Below, piece after piece: positions 35,610-43,728 of a stretch of DNA of 56,662 bases. The notes under the pieces are model-generated. The model worked only from the letters and a program-made list of their open reading frames with translations, made no database searches and was not told where the DNA came from. A program made the position numbers and the translations under genes. The DNA is taken from assembly GCA_029067355.1 (NCBI GenBank), contig JAIEEQ010000007.1, forward strand, positions 1-56,662, in the 5' to 3' direction. This DNA is from Anaeroplasmataceae bacterium (lineage in GTDB: Bacteria; Bacillota_I; Bacilli_A; Acholeplasmatales; Anaeroplasmataceae). Position 1 is the stretch's first letter. The number at the start of each line of letters is the position of its first letter.

Positions 35610-35617
35610 AAGAAGCA

Positions 35618-35884
35618 ATGTTAACTAAGGAAAGAAAAGCAGAATTAGTAAAGACTTATGGTAAAAATGCAAAGGACACAGGTTCAACTGAGGTTCAAGT
35701 TGCAATTTTAACTGAGGAGATCAATCTTTTAAATGCTCATTTTGAAAAGCATATCCATGATTTTCATTCTAAACGTGGATTAATGTGTAAGATTGGTCAA
35801 AGAAGAGCTTTATTAGATTATTTAAAGAAAAAAGACTTAAAGGCTTATGAAGAATTAATTAAAAAGCTTGGCTTACGTCGTTAA
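35618..35884 (+). CDS. rpsO: 30S ribosomal protein S15
   Basis: 88 residues, the usual length, with the uS15 pattern: DTGSTEVQVAILTEEI, HDFHSKRGLM and RRALLDYLKKKD. It binds the central domain of 16S rRNA early in assembly. ATG 35618 has a strong AAAAGGAGG; an open frame extending 66 nt upstream covers only the leader and is not used. Confidence 0.98.
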   Translation: MLTKERKAELVKTYGKNAKDTGSTEVQVAILTEEINLLNAHFEKHIHDFHSKRGLMCKIGQRRALLDYLKKKDLKAYEELIKKLGLRR

Positions 35885-35886
35885 TG

Positions 35887-35908
35887 GGTACTGATATAGT
35901 ACCTTTTT
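35887..35908 (+). terminator. Terminator after rpsO
   Basis: A 6-bp stem, GGTACT/AGTACC, with a 5-nt loop and TTTTT. Confidence 0.8.
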
Positions 35909-35933
35909 CTTTTTTGTTTAGGAGGGGGATTTG

Positions 35934-36728
35934 ATGGAGGCTTTACTAGAGCTTGTCATTGAGCTGATTATTGAGCTTTTTGGAGAAATTTTAGCTGAAC
36001 TAATTTCTGCTGCTTTTGCGAATTTTTCTTCTTATATAGAAGCTAATACAAAAGCGAAAAAAATTCTCAAATATTTGCTAGCTACACTGATTTTTTCAGC
36101 AACCTTTGTCTTGCTGGTTATGTCTTTTTGGTTTAAAAAGACACTTTATGTGGGTCTAGTTATAGGTTATTTTATTATATTATTATTGCTTTATATTGTG
36201 AAGTTTTTAAACAGAAACCTTTGGAAGAAATCAAAAGTAGAAAAAAGAATTATCTGGATTAATCGAGGAGTGCATTACCTTTTCCCAATGGTTCTTATCC
36301 TTTTTGCCATAATTCACAGAAATAAGGCAACGCCTGCAATTGTCATTTTGAGTTGTGCTGCTTTGTTCATTTACTTTTTGATTCATTTATATAGACTTCA
36401 AATAAAAAACAAGAAATCTGCCTATATAAGTTTTATAAAAAAATATAGAAAAAAAGCAAAGGAATATCAGTTGAATCCTCAAAAAAGAATCGTATTTTTA
36501 AACTTTTTATCTAAAAATAAGGAGTCTTTTATCATATACATTCAAAAAGATATTACCATAGAAGATTTTAAGCTTCTTAAGGACATTTTAATTGATTTAT
36601 CAGGAAAATATCAGTCTAGGCTTGTTTTAGGACTATTAGAAGAGGCACAAAGCCGATTGAACTATTTTATATTGAATCAAGAGTTAATTGTAGCATATGA
36701 AGGACTTAATTTACAGGGGAAAGATTGA
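35934..36728 (+). CDS. Four-helix membrane protein of unknown function
   Basis: 264 residues. A hydrophobic, Glu-containing N-terminal helix (MEALLELVIELIIELFG) is followed by about four TM helices (residues 40-65, 70-90, 110-128 and 130-152) and a basic, soluble C-terminal half. No family recognised. ATG 35934 is preceded by GGAGGGGG. It sits between rpsO and pnp, which are adjacent in Bacillus, so it is an insertion into a conserved pair. Confidence 0.6.
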   Translation: MEALLELVIELIIELFGEILAELISAAFANFSSYIEANTKAKKILKYLLATLIFSATFVLLVMSFWFKKTLYVGLVIGYFIILLLLYIVKFLNRNLWKKSKVEKRIIWINRGVHYLFPMVLILFAIIHRNKATPAIVILSCAALFIYFLIHLYRLQIKNKKSAYISFIKKYRKKAKEYQLNPQKRIVFLNFLSKNKESFIIYIQKDITIEDFKLLKDILIDLSGKYQSRLVLGLLEEAQSRLNYFILNQELIVAYEGLNLQGKD

Positions 36729-36744
36729 TTTTTAAAATATTTTG

Positions 36745-36772
36745 TTTATTTTAAAACATTTTATGATATAAT
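36745..36772 (+). promoter_or_regulatory. Promoter of pnp
   Basis: Consensus TATAAT (36767-36772) with a poor T-rich -35. The start of pnp is 49 nt downstream. Confidence 0.5.
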
Positions 36773-36820
36773 AGTTTTGTTATGAATAAAAAGAAGAAAG
36801 AATTTTAAGGAGAAATTAAA

Positions 36821-38989
36821 ATGAGTGAAGTAAAACGCTTCGAGTACAACTGGGCAGGACGTCCTCTTGTAGTAGAAATCGGAGAGGTTGCGAAGCAAGC
36901 GAATGGAGCTTGTCTTGTAACTTACGGGGATAGCACGGTTTTATCAGCAGTTTGTTCTAATAATGTAGCATCAACCGCAGACTTTTTCCCATTAATGGTA
37001 TTATACCAAGAAAAATTATATGCAGCTGGAAAAATTCCAGGTGGATTTTTAAGAAGAGAAGGAAGACCTTCTGAGCATGAAACTTTAGTTTCACGTTTAA
37101 TTGACCGTCCAATCAGACCTTTATTTGCTGAGGGGTTTAGAAATGAGGTACAGGTCGTAAACACAGTATTATCTAGTGATCCAGATTGTTCAACAGCTAT
37201 GGCAGCAATGCTTGGATCATCTCTTGCATTAATGATTTCAGATATTCCGTTTGAGGGACCTATTGCAGGTGTTGTAGTGGGGAAGGTTGATGGAAAGCTA
37301 ATCTTGAATCCGACGCCAGAGGAGCTTGAAAAATCAGATATCAATTTGACAGTTGCTGGTACACATACAGCAATCAATATGGTTGAGGCAGGGGCTCGTT
37401 TTGTTAGTGAGGATGATATGTGGGAGGCTTTAAAATTTGGTCATGCTGAAATCCAAAGACTTTGTGATTTCCAAAAGGAGATTGTCAAGGCCTGTGGTAA
37501 AGAAAAGGTTGAAGTAGAGCTATTTGAAGTAAATCCTACGATTATGAAAGAGGTTAAGGGATATGCGGAAAAGCGTTTGGTAGAAGCCATTCGTATAGAA
37601 GATAAGCTTGAGCGTTATGCAGCAATTGACGCAATCAATGAAGAAACACTTGCTCACTTTGATGAAAAGGTATTTATTAAGGAAATTGAAGGAATCAAGG
37701 TCGTAGATGCAGATGAAAAGAAGGAGTATTTGCGTCATGTTCAATATACTTTAGATGAAATTCTTCATACTGAAGTTCGTCGTTTGATTTCTGTGGATAA
37801 GATTCGTCCAGATGGTCGTAAGGTAGATGAAATTCGTCCACTTTCTAGTCGAGTTGATGTTTTACCACGTGTTCATGGTTCTGCATTATTCACAAGAGGT
37901 CAAACTCAAAGTTTAGGAACAGTAACTTTAGGCTCATTGATTGATAGTCAAATTATTGATGGTTTAGGAGAAGAATCAAATAAGAGATTTATGCTTCACT
38001 ATAACTTTCCACAGTTCTCTGTTGGAGAAACAGGTCGCTATGGAGCTCCAGGACGTCGTGAGATTGGACATGGTGCCTTAGGAGAGCGCGCATTATCCTA
38101 TGTCATTCCTAATGAGGATGAGTTTCCTTATACCATTCGTGTCGTTTCTGAAATTTTAGAGTCTAATGGTTCATCCTCTCAAGCAACCATTTGTTCAGGT
38201 ACATTGGCTTTAATGGCTGCTGGTGTTCCAATTAAGGCTCCTGTTGCAGGAATTGCGATGGGATTAATTACCTATGGAGATGATTATACAATTCTGACAG
38301 ATATTCAGGGCTTAGAGGACCATTTAGGAGATATGGACTTTAAGGTTGCAGGTACACGTGAGGGTATTACAGCACTTCAAATGGATATAAAAATTAAAGG
38401 AATTACCTATGAAATTCTAAAGGAAGCTCTATATCAGGCGAAGCAGGGACGTTTAGAAATTCTAGACCATATGAATACAACAATTTCTGAGGTACGTAAG
38501 GAGTTATCTAAATATGCACCTAAGGTTGTTACGGCTAAGATTAATCCAGATAAGATAAAGGATGTCATTGGTGCAGGTGGTAAAACAATTAATGCTACTA
38601 TTGAACGATTTGATAATGTTAAGATTGATCTTGAGCAAGATGGTAGACTATATGTTATGCATGAAAATATGGATACTGCAAAGGCATGTCTGCAATATAT
38701 TTTAGATTCTATTCGAGAAGCTGAGGTAGGAGCAATCTACACGGGTCGAGTTACAAGAATTGAAAAATATGGGGTATTTGTAGAGCTTTGGGAAGGTGCT
38801 GAAGGCTTATGCCATATTTCTAAGCTAGCTTTAGAAAGAGTAGAAAAGCCAGAGGATGTAGTTTCTTTAAATGACGAAATCATTGTAAAATGTATTGGTG
38901 TAAATGAAAAGGGACAAATTGATCTTTCTCGTAAGGATGCTTTAAAAGACGCACAAAAAAGAAATGAGAATAAAAAAACAGGAGAATAG
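36821..38989 (+). CDS. pnp: Polynucleotide phosphorylase
   Basis: 722 residues: two RNase PH domains with a helical linker, then a KH domain ([20 protein letters not shown]) and an S1 domain ([23 protein letters not shown]). [20 protein letters not shown] marks the active RNase PH half. It degrades RNA phosphorolytically as part of the degradosome. AAGGAG precedes the ATG. Confidence 0.98.
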   Translation: MSEVKRFEYNWAGRPLVVEIGEVAKQANGACLVTYGDSTVLSAVCSNNVASTADFFPLMVLYQEKLYAAGKIPGGFLRREGRPSEHETLVSRLIDRPIRPLFAEGFRNEVQVVNTVLSSDPDCSTAMAAMLGSSLALMISDIPFEGPIAGVVVGKVDGKLILNPTPEELEKSDINLTVAGTHTAINMVEAGARFVSEDDMWEALKFGHAEIQRLCDFQKEIVKACGKEKVEVELFEVNPTIMKEVKGYAEKRLVEAIRIEDKLERYAAIDAINEETLAHFDEKVFIKEIEGIKVVDADEKKEYLRHVQYTLDEILHTEVRRLISVDKIRPDGRKVDEIRPLSSRVDVLPRVHGSALFTRGQTQSLGTVTLGSLIDSQIIDGLGEESNKRFMLHYNFPQFSVGETGRYGAPGRREIGHGALGERALSYVIPNEDEFPYTIRVVSEILESNGSSSQATICSGTLALMAAGVPIKAPVAGIAMGLITYGDDYTILTDIQGLEDHLGDMDFKVAGTREGITALQMDIKIKGITYEILKEALYQAKQGRLEILDHMNTTISEVRKELSKYAPKVVTAKINPDKIKDVIGAGGKTINATIERFDNVKIDLEQDGRLYVMHENMDTAKACLQYILDSIREAEVGAIYTGRVTRIEKYGVFVELWEGAEGLCHISKLALERVEKPEDVVSLNDEIIVKCIGVNEKGQIDLSRKDALKDAQKRNENKKTGE

Positions 38990-39003
38990 TTCTTCTGTAA
39001 AAA

Positions 39004-39034
39004 ATGAGTTCTAAAATGTAGAGCTCATTTTTTT
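39004..39034 (+). terminator. Terminator after pnp
   Basis: A 9-bp stem, ATGAGTTCT/AGAGCTCAT (one G-U pair), 7-nt loop, 7-T run. From here to 39176 I see no gene or clear signal. Confidence 0.8.
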
Positions 39035-39176
39035 AATCTGCTGAGCTCACATTTTAAAGTGTATTGCCTTAAAAAACGAACAGCCTTTACAAAGATGCTT
39101 AAGGAAGAAAAAAGGGTATAGTGAAGTGAAAAGTAAATTTTCTAAATGGAGAAAAATGAAACTATTGATTCTTTCC

Positions 39177-39205
39177 TTGTTTTTTTTTATGAATAGTGCT
39201 ATACT
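39177..39205 (+). promoter_or_regulatory. Promoter of rnpB
   Basis: TTGTTT (39177-39182), 17 nt, TATACT (39200-39205), ending just before the RNA start. Confidence 0.65.
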
Positions 39206-39209
39206 TAAT

Positions 39210-39555
39210 AAGGCAGTTGGGTAACTGAGCCTATCGTAGGTTAGGAAAGTCCATGCTAGCACAATCTGAGAGGATTGTAGTGTTTGTGCTTAGCCAAAAA
39301 ATAAGCTAAGGCATAGAAATATGACGGCGGAAGAGGCCTAAGTCCATTGGATATGGCGTATTCTATAACGTGCCACAGAAACGAGTTCTAGAGAAATTTA
39401 GAAATGAAACGTTGGTAAACCCCTCAAGCTAGAAACCCAAATTTTGGTAGGGGAGCTTTAGGAGGCGAAATGAAGCTATCCTAAGGGCAAAGGAATTTGC
39501 AGATAAATAGTTACCACCTTATAAAGGTACAGAACATGGCTTATAGACTGCTAAA
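39210..39555 (+). ncRNA. rnpB: RNase P RNA, Bacillus (type B) class
   Basis: Conserved RNase P elements are recognisable: GGAAAGTCCATGCTAGCAC near the 5' end, CACAGAAACGAG and GAAACGTTGGTAAACCCCTC in the middle, and ACAGAACATGGCTTATAGAC near the 3' end. The ends pair as P1 (GGCAGT at 39212-39217 with ACTGCT at 39547-39552). About 345 nt is normal for this class. It is the catalytic RNA that matures tRNA 5' ends. The boundaries are set by P1 and the flanking promoter and terminator, good to a few bases. Confidence 0.95.
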
Positions 39556-39557
39556 AA

Positions 39558-39578
39558 AGAGGATTTTTCCTCTTTTTT
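39558..39578 (+). terminator. Terminator of rnpB
   Basis: AGAGGA/TCCTCT stem, 4-T loop, flanked by an A-run and a T-run that lengthen the pairing. Confidence 0.85.
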
Positions 39579-39651
39579 CTTTTTTATTCAACTTTTCTTT
39601 TTATAGGGAGTATGTTATAATTATTTCAATTTATCAAGGAGAAAAGGCAAG

Positions 39652-41679
39652 ATGAATGTTAAAGAAATCGTAGATCATCTATTTCAAAATATTGCATATA
39701 CAAATCAATTTATAGAAATTCGTTCTAGGATTGTAAGCTCGTTAGAGAATGAATATGAAAAAAAACTGGATGAGTACAGAGATGAGCTCTTAGCATATTC
39801 TTATCTGTTGCAGGAATTTTCTACGATTCAGAGTGTTGGACTCTTGGCTGGATACAGCCTTGAGGAGATTGAAACGTGGACACAGAAGGATGGAATTTCA
39901 GATATGAGAACTTTTAAAAAGCATCATATCCTATCAAGAATTCTCATTCTTTTATTTAGTTTTTTTTCTACAATTGCAATTTCTTATTTTGTTTTATTAT
40001 TCTGGGTTTTAGAGCCTGTTTATTTGATTCCTATTGTAATCTGCCTCATCTTTCCTATCTGCTTCATCATTTGGTTTAAGAAATGGTTGATTCGGGATCA
40101 AAAATACTCCTATGAGGTTTGTGAATTTATTATATCTCAATCCTCCTCCTATTTTAAAAAGACAATCAATTCCTTTATTTTGGGGATATTTGCTTTAGCA
40201 ATGGGAATATGTATAATTTTTCTTTCCAATGTTAAAGGAGATGAGGTATTAAGTCAGTTTTTAACTAGCTTGTCTTTAGTTGAAATCCTTATATTTTGTA
40301 TCATAAAGAATATCTGCTATAATTTTTATTACCATTTTTTAATGGGAAATTCTCGTGTGAAGGACTTTAAGAGACATTTGCTTTATATTCTTGGTTTTGC
40401 TTCTTTGTACTGGCTGATTATCGGCTTTGTGATTGGCTGGGTTCGAGGAGATGTGGGAAGTCTTTTACTGATTATTTTTGGTGTTCTTTATTTTGGCCTT
40501 GCTTTATTTTATATTTTAAAATTCAGAAAAAGAATTCCTAATGTGAATTTGAGATTCAATAAGCTTAGAGTTTCTTTTGTGGGAACCATTTCTCTTTTGA
40601 CAATCTGCTATGTATCTATGCGAGGAGATTCTTGGCTCCTTCAGCCGTATATCAATCAGGTTTCAGCAATAGAAGTAACTCCTAAAAAAATTAAGTATGA
40701 TGAGGAAAGTGCTATTTATACCATCACAACCCAAGAAGAAGAATTTAAGCTTCTTCAGCTCACAGATATTCATTTGGGAGGAAGTAATTTTTCTATTCAG
40801 AAGGATACAAAGGCATTACAGGCAGTCTATAAGCTTATAGAATATACAAAGCCTGACCTTGTTATTGTAACTGGGGACTTGGTTTTCCCCTTAGGCATTA
40901 TGTCTTTTTCCTTTAATAATAATGCTCCCATTATGCAATTTGCTTCCTTTATGAGAAATACAGGTATTCCATGGGCGTTTACCTATGGAAATCATGACAC
41001 AGAATCGTTAGCCGTATTATCTGAAAAGGAAGTAGATAAATTGTTTCAGCAATTATCATTTAAAAATTCAAGAAATCTTCTATATCCATATAAGCAGCCA
41101 GATATTTATGGAAGAAATAACCAGATTATTGAGATTCGAGGAAAAAACGATCAGCTAATTCAAGCGTTATTTTTATTGGATTCTAACTCCTATATTGACA
41201 AAGGAATCAATCAATATGATTATATTCATGATGATCAGGTTGACTGGTATAAGAAAGGTATTCAGGATTTATCTGATAAGGAAGGACGCTTAATCTCGTC
41301 TATGGCATTCTTTCACATGCCATTAAATGAATATAAGGAGGCATATACCCTATATAAGCAAAACAGCAAGGAAGTGATTTATCACTTTGGAAAAATTGGC
41401 GAAAAAAATGAGGAGATTTGTGATTCAAAATATCACAGCAAATTATTTGAAATAGCTGTTGAATTAGGAAGTACAAAGGCTATGTTTTGTGGGCATGACC
41501 ACTTAAATAATATTGCCTTATCCTATAAAGGAATTTTCCTTTCCTATGGACTGAGTATTGATTATCTGGCCTACCCAGGAATTGAGAGTAAGACAGAACA
41601 AAGAGGTGCCACTCTCATCACTTTATTTGAGGATGAAACATATAAAGTAGAGCCAATTCATTTAAATAGCATTGTATAA
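39652..41679 (+). CDS. Multi-span membrane protein fused to a calcineurin-like metallophosphoesterase
   Basis: 675 residues. The N-terminal 90 are soluble and charged. About eight hydrophobic segments span residues 100-340. Then follows a metallophosphoesterase domain with TDIHLGG (D372, H374), VIVTGDLVF, TYGNHDTES, AFFHMPLNEY and CGHDHLNN, all metal-binding motifs intact. Given helix count the catalytic domain may face outward, but topology is not certain. The substrate could be a nucleotide, lipid headgroup or wall precursor; nothing here decides. AAGGAG precedes the ATG. A single-gene unit with its own terminator. The fusion of such a long membrane part to this enzyme domain is uncommon. 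Confidence 0.82.
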   Translation: MNVKEIVDHLFQNIAYTNQFIEIRSRIVSSLENEYEKKLDEYRDELLAYSYLLQEFSTIQSVGLLAGYSLEEIETWTQKDGISDMRTFKKHHILSRILILLFSFFSTIAISYFVLLFWVLEPVYLIPIVICLIFPICFIIWFKKWLIRDQKYSYEVCEFIISQSSSYFKKTINSFILGIFALAMGICIIFLSNVKGDEVLSQFLTSLSLVEILIFCIIKNICYNFYYHFLMGNSRVKDFKRHLLYILGFASLYWLIIGFVIGWVRGDVGSLLLIIFGVLYFGLALFYILKFRKRIPNVNLRFNKLRVSFVGTISLLTICYVSMRGDSWLLQPYINQVSAIEVTPKKIKYDEESAIYTITTQEEEFKLLQLTDIHLGGSNFSIQKDTKALQAVYKLIEYTKPDLVIVTGDLVFPLGIMSFSFNNNAPIMQFASFMRNTGIPWAFTYGNHDTESLAVLSEKEVDKLFQQLSFKNSRNLLYPYKQPDIYGRNNQIIEIRGKNDQLIQALFLLDSNSYIDKGINQYDYIHDDQVDWYKKGIQDLSDKEGRLISSMAFFHMPLNEYKEAYTLYKQNSKEVIYHFGKIGEKNEEICDSKYHSKLFEIAVELGSTKAMFCGHDHLNNIALSYKGIFLSYGLSIDYLAYPGIESKTEQRGATLITLFEDETYKVEPIHLNSIV

Positions 41680-41703
41680 ACGCGAAATAGTCTTCGCGTT
41701 TTT
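41679..41703 (+). terminator. Terminator after the phosphoesterase gene
   Basis: A perfect 8-bp stem, AACGCGAA/TTCGCGTT, 6-nt loop, T-run. Confidence 0.88.
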
Positions 41704-41725
41704 ATATTTTTTTTAAAAAAAAGCA

Positions 41726-41754
41726 TTGACATACTATACTATGCATAGTATACT
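41726..41754 (+). promoter_or_regulatory. Promoter of the padR operon
   Basis: TTGACA (41726-41731), 17 nt, TATACT (41749-41754). Operator 1 fills the spacer and runs into the -10. Confidence 0.85.
41735..41752. promoter_or_regulatory. Palindromic operator 1, probable PadR site
   Basis: A perfect 18-bp palindrome, TATACTATGCATAGTATA, placed between -35 and -10, where a bound repressor would block polymerase. Confidence 0.8.
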
Positions 41755-41793
41755 ATAAGTGAAAAAATATTTTTGTATATTTTTTTAGACTTC

Positions 41794-41814
41794 ATACTAT
41801 GCATTACATAGTAT
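41794..41814. promoter_or_regulatory. Palindromic operator 2, probable second PadR site
   Basis: The same half-sites as operator 1, ATACTATG and CATAGTAT, here separated by 5 nt, ending 2 nt before the padR SD. Confidence 0.75.
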
Positions 41815-41828
41815 TTAGGAGGGATGAG

Positions 41829-42140
41829 ATGAATGTTCAGATAAAAAAAGGAATCGTAGAAGTGTGTGTTCTTGCAAGCTTACGTAAGGAACCCTCCTAT
41901 GGTTACAAGATTATCAATGATATTTCTGAGTTAATTGAAATTTCAGAGTCTACCCTATATCCCATTCTTCGAAGATTAGAGGCTCAGGATATGCTTAGAA
42001 CATTTTCAAAGGATTTTAATGGTCGAATTCGGAAGTATTATGAAATAACTCGGCTTGGAGAAAAAAGAATAAAGGAATTTATTGATGAATGGAAGGACAT
42101 GGAAAGAGTTTATGATTTCATCAAGAGGAAGGGGAAGTAA
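41829..42140 (+). CDS. PadR-family transcriptional repressor
   Basis: 103 residues with the PadR winged helix: VEVCVLASLRKEPSYGYKII, then ESTLYPILRRLEAQDML and the wing RKYYEITRLGEKRI. Short, single-domain PadR-s2 type. ATG 41829 follows AGGAGG; the frame extends upstream only through operator 2. The next two genes encode a HAAS/DUF1700-like protein and a DUF4097-like protein, the common companions of this PadR group in Firmicutes. Two operator palindromes upstream suggest autorepression, released by an unknown envelope signal. Confidence 0.92.
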   Translation: MNVQIKKGIVEVCVLASLRKEPSYGYKIINDISELIEISESTLYPILRRLEAQDMLRTFSKDFNGRIRKYYEITRLGEKRIKEFIDEWKDMERVYDFIKRKGK

Positions 42141-42767
42141 ATGAGAAAAAGAGAATTTTTAAGACGTTTGGGAAATGAATTGTCCCATTTGGATCGGGAT
42201 GAGAGAAATGATATATTGGATTATTATGATGAGCTCATAGAAGATACAATAGAAAAGACAGGAAAAACTGAGGGAAATGTCATTTATGATTTAGGTGAAA
42301 TTGAGGATATAGCTAGAAGAGTTGATCCCTCTCATAGAAGAAAAATCCGTTATGAGGAGGAAGATGAGGATAGAACATATCATAAAAGAAGAGAAGAGGA
42401 AAGAAAAACAGATCATAAAAAGAAACGCTCTAGTGGAAAAATTGGAGTTGGCTTAGTTTTGTTGATTTGCTTATTTCCTTTATGGATTACAATCTTTGCC
42501 TTGTTGTTTAGTGGAATCGTTGTTATTGCGAGTGCGGGAATTGGATGCTTTGCGGGCGGTGTTGTCTGTATTTGGCATGGATGCACCTTCTTTGCAAGCT
42601 CTTGGGCTCAAGCATTATTTAAAATTGGAGTAGGAGTTACACTTATTGGAATTGTATTAATCGTAGGACCACTTTTAATGAAGATTATTGTTTTTATAGG
42701 ACATATGATTATATCATTCTTTAAATGGCTGTTTGGTGGAAGGAGGAAAACGACTTATGAAAATTAA
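42141..42767 (+). CDS. HAAS/DUF1700-type membrane protein
   Basis: 208 residues. The N-terminal helical domain (MRKREFLRRLGNELSHLDRDERNDILDYYDE) is the HAAS/DUF1700 pattern found after PadR genes. A highly charged linker (about 70-97) follows, then three hydrophobic segments (about 101-135, 140-160 and 165-195). It starts one base after the padR stop. In this gene arrangement the protein is thought to take part in envelope sensing, but the mechanism is not established. Confidence 0.88.
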   Translation: MRKREFLRRLGNELSHLDRDERNDILDYYDELIEDTIEKTGKTEGNVIYDLGEIEDIARRVDPSHRRKIRYEEEDEDRTYHKRREEERKTDHKKKRSSGKIGVGLVLLICLFPLWITIFALLFSGIVVIASAGIGCFAGGVVCIWHGCTFFASSWAQALFKIGVGVTLIGIVLIVGPLLMKIIVFIGHMIISFFKWLFGGRRKTTYEN

Positions 42768-43626
42768 GGGCTTTCTAATTACAGGAATCATTTTTGCTGT
42801 ATGTGGTATAGGTATGACAGCAGTGGCAAGTACTCAGATTGATTTTAATGAAGAGGTGAATGGTCTTTTTTCTGATCCAACCCTAGAGGAAAAAGAACAA
42901 ACCTTTGGAGAAATTGTTAAGATTCATTATGATGGTGCAGATGAAAATATTGATATTGTTTATCAGGAGGGAGAAAATACCTTTACCTATTATGAGGGAA
43001 AAAGCGTATCCTATGAAATTCAGTATGATGAAGAGCTAAAGGAGCTATCCATTGTGCAAAATCGGTCTCTTACTTTCTTTACTTTCTATATAAATAAGAA
43101 AAAAGCAGTATTATCTATTAATTCCCCTCTTGAAGGTCTTGGAATTAATGCTGCTGCTGGAAATGTTGGTTTAAGAAATTTAACTGTTTCTGAAACTACC
43201 TTAGATGTTAATGCGGGAAATTTAAAAATAGAAAATTCTAATCTTTCAAGCTTAAGCATAAAATCCTCTGCTGGTAATGTAACTATAAATTCAGTTCATA
43301 CAGATATAGGAAAGATTGAAGCTAAGGCAGGAAATCTAAGAATTGAAAATTCAAATATTGATAATGCGACTATTTTAGCAAATGCCGGGAATGTAAGGAT
43401 TTTAGATTCAATATTTACCACGATATATGCAAAGCTTAATGCTGGCAATCTGTCATTAGCAGGAGATATTCTATTCTATGGAGAACTCAAGCTAGATGCT
43501 GGAAATATGAATATGACCTTAGCGAGAAGTAGAAGCCTATATACTATAAATGGTGAGGGTAGTGCAGATACTCAAATTCTATATAAAGTATCAGCTGGAA
43601 ATGTGAAGGTAGGCTTTGGTGAATAG
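42757..43626 (+). CDS. DUF4097-like repeat protein with N-terminal membrane anchor
   Basis: 289 residues. An N-terminal TM or signal helix (about 5-25), a beta-rich middle, then eight AGN-containing repeats from about residue 129 (such as AAAGNVG, NAGNLK, SAGNVT and DAGNMN) typical of the DUF4097 right-handed beta-helix called a putative adhesin. It probably sits outside the membrane. ATG 42757 follows GGAGGAAAA and overlaps the previous gene by 11 nt. Last gene of the padR operon, followed by a terminator. Confidence 0.87.
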   Translation: MKIKGFLITGIIFAVCGIGMTAVASTQIDFNEEVNGLFSDPTLEEKEQTFGEIVKIHYDGADENIDIVYQEGENTFTYYEGKSVSYEIQYDEELKELSIVQNRSLTFFTFYINKKKAVLSINSPLEGLGINAAAGNVGLRNLTVSETTLDVNAGNLKIENSNLSSLSIKSSAGNVTINSVHTDIGKIEAKAGNLRIENSNIDNATILANAGNVRILDSIFTTIYAKLNAGNLSLAGDILFYGELKLDAGNMNMTLARSRSLYTINGEGSADTQILYKVSAGNVKVGFGE

Positions 43627-43639
43627 GCAAATAAGATAG

Positions 43640-43667
43640 AATTCCTCTAATTTTGGAGGAATTTTTC
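43640..43667 (+). terminator. Terminator of the padR operon
   Basis: AATTCCTC/GAGGAATT, 8-bp stem, 8-nt loop, T-run. Confidence 0.85.
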
Positions 43668-43674
43668 TTATTTA

Positions 43675-43703
43675 TTGAAAAAATAACCTATTTTTGATAG
43701 AAT
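43675..43703 (+). promoter_or_regulatory. Promoter of lepA
   Basis: TTGAAA (43675-43680), 17 nt, TAGAAT (43698-43703). Confidence 0.7.
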
Positions 43704-43728
43704 ATATAAAGAGTTAGGAAGTGATGAT

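Noticed and set aside
35552-35617. N-terminal extension of S15 in frame with rpsO
   Set aside because: S15 is normally 88-89 residues, and the strong SD at 35601 fixes the start at 35618.
36922-37377. A 151-residue minus-strand ORF inside pnp
   Set aside because: It is antisense to the first RNase PH domain and has no support of its own.
39047-39262. A 71-residue minus-strand ORF overlapping rnpB
   Set aside because: It lies across the rnpB promoter and the conserved 5' part of the RNA, has no clear SD, and is low-complexity; it is a chance frame.
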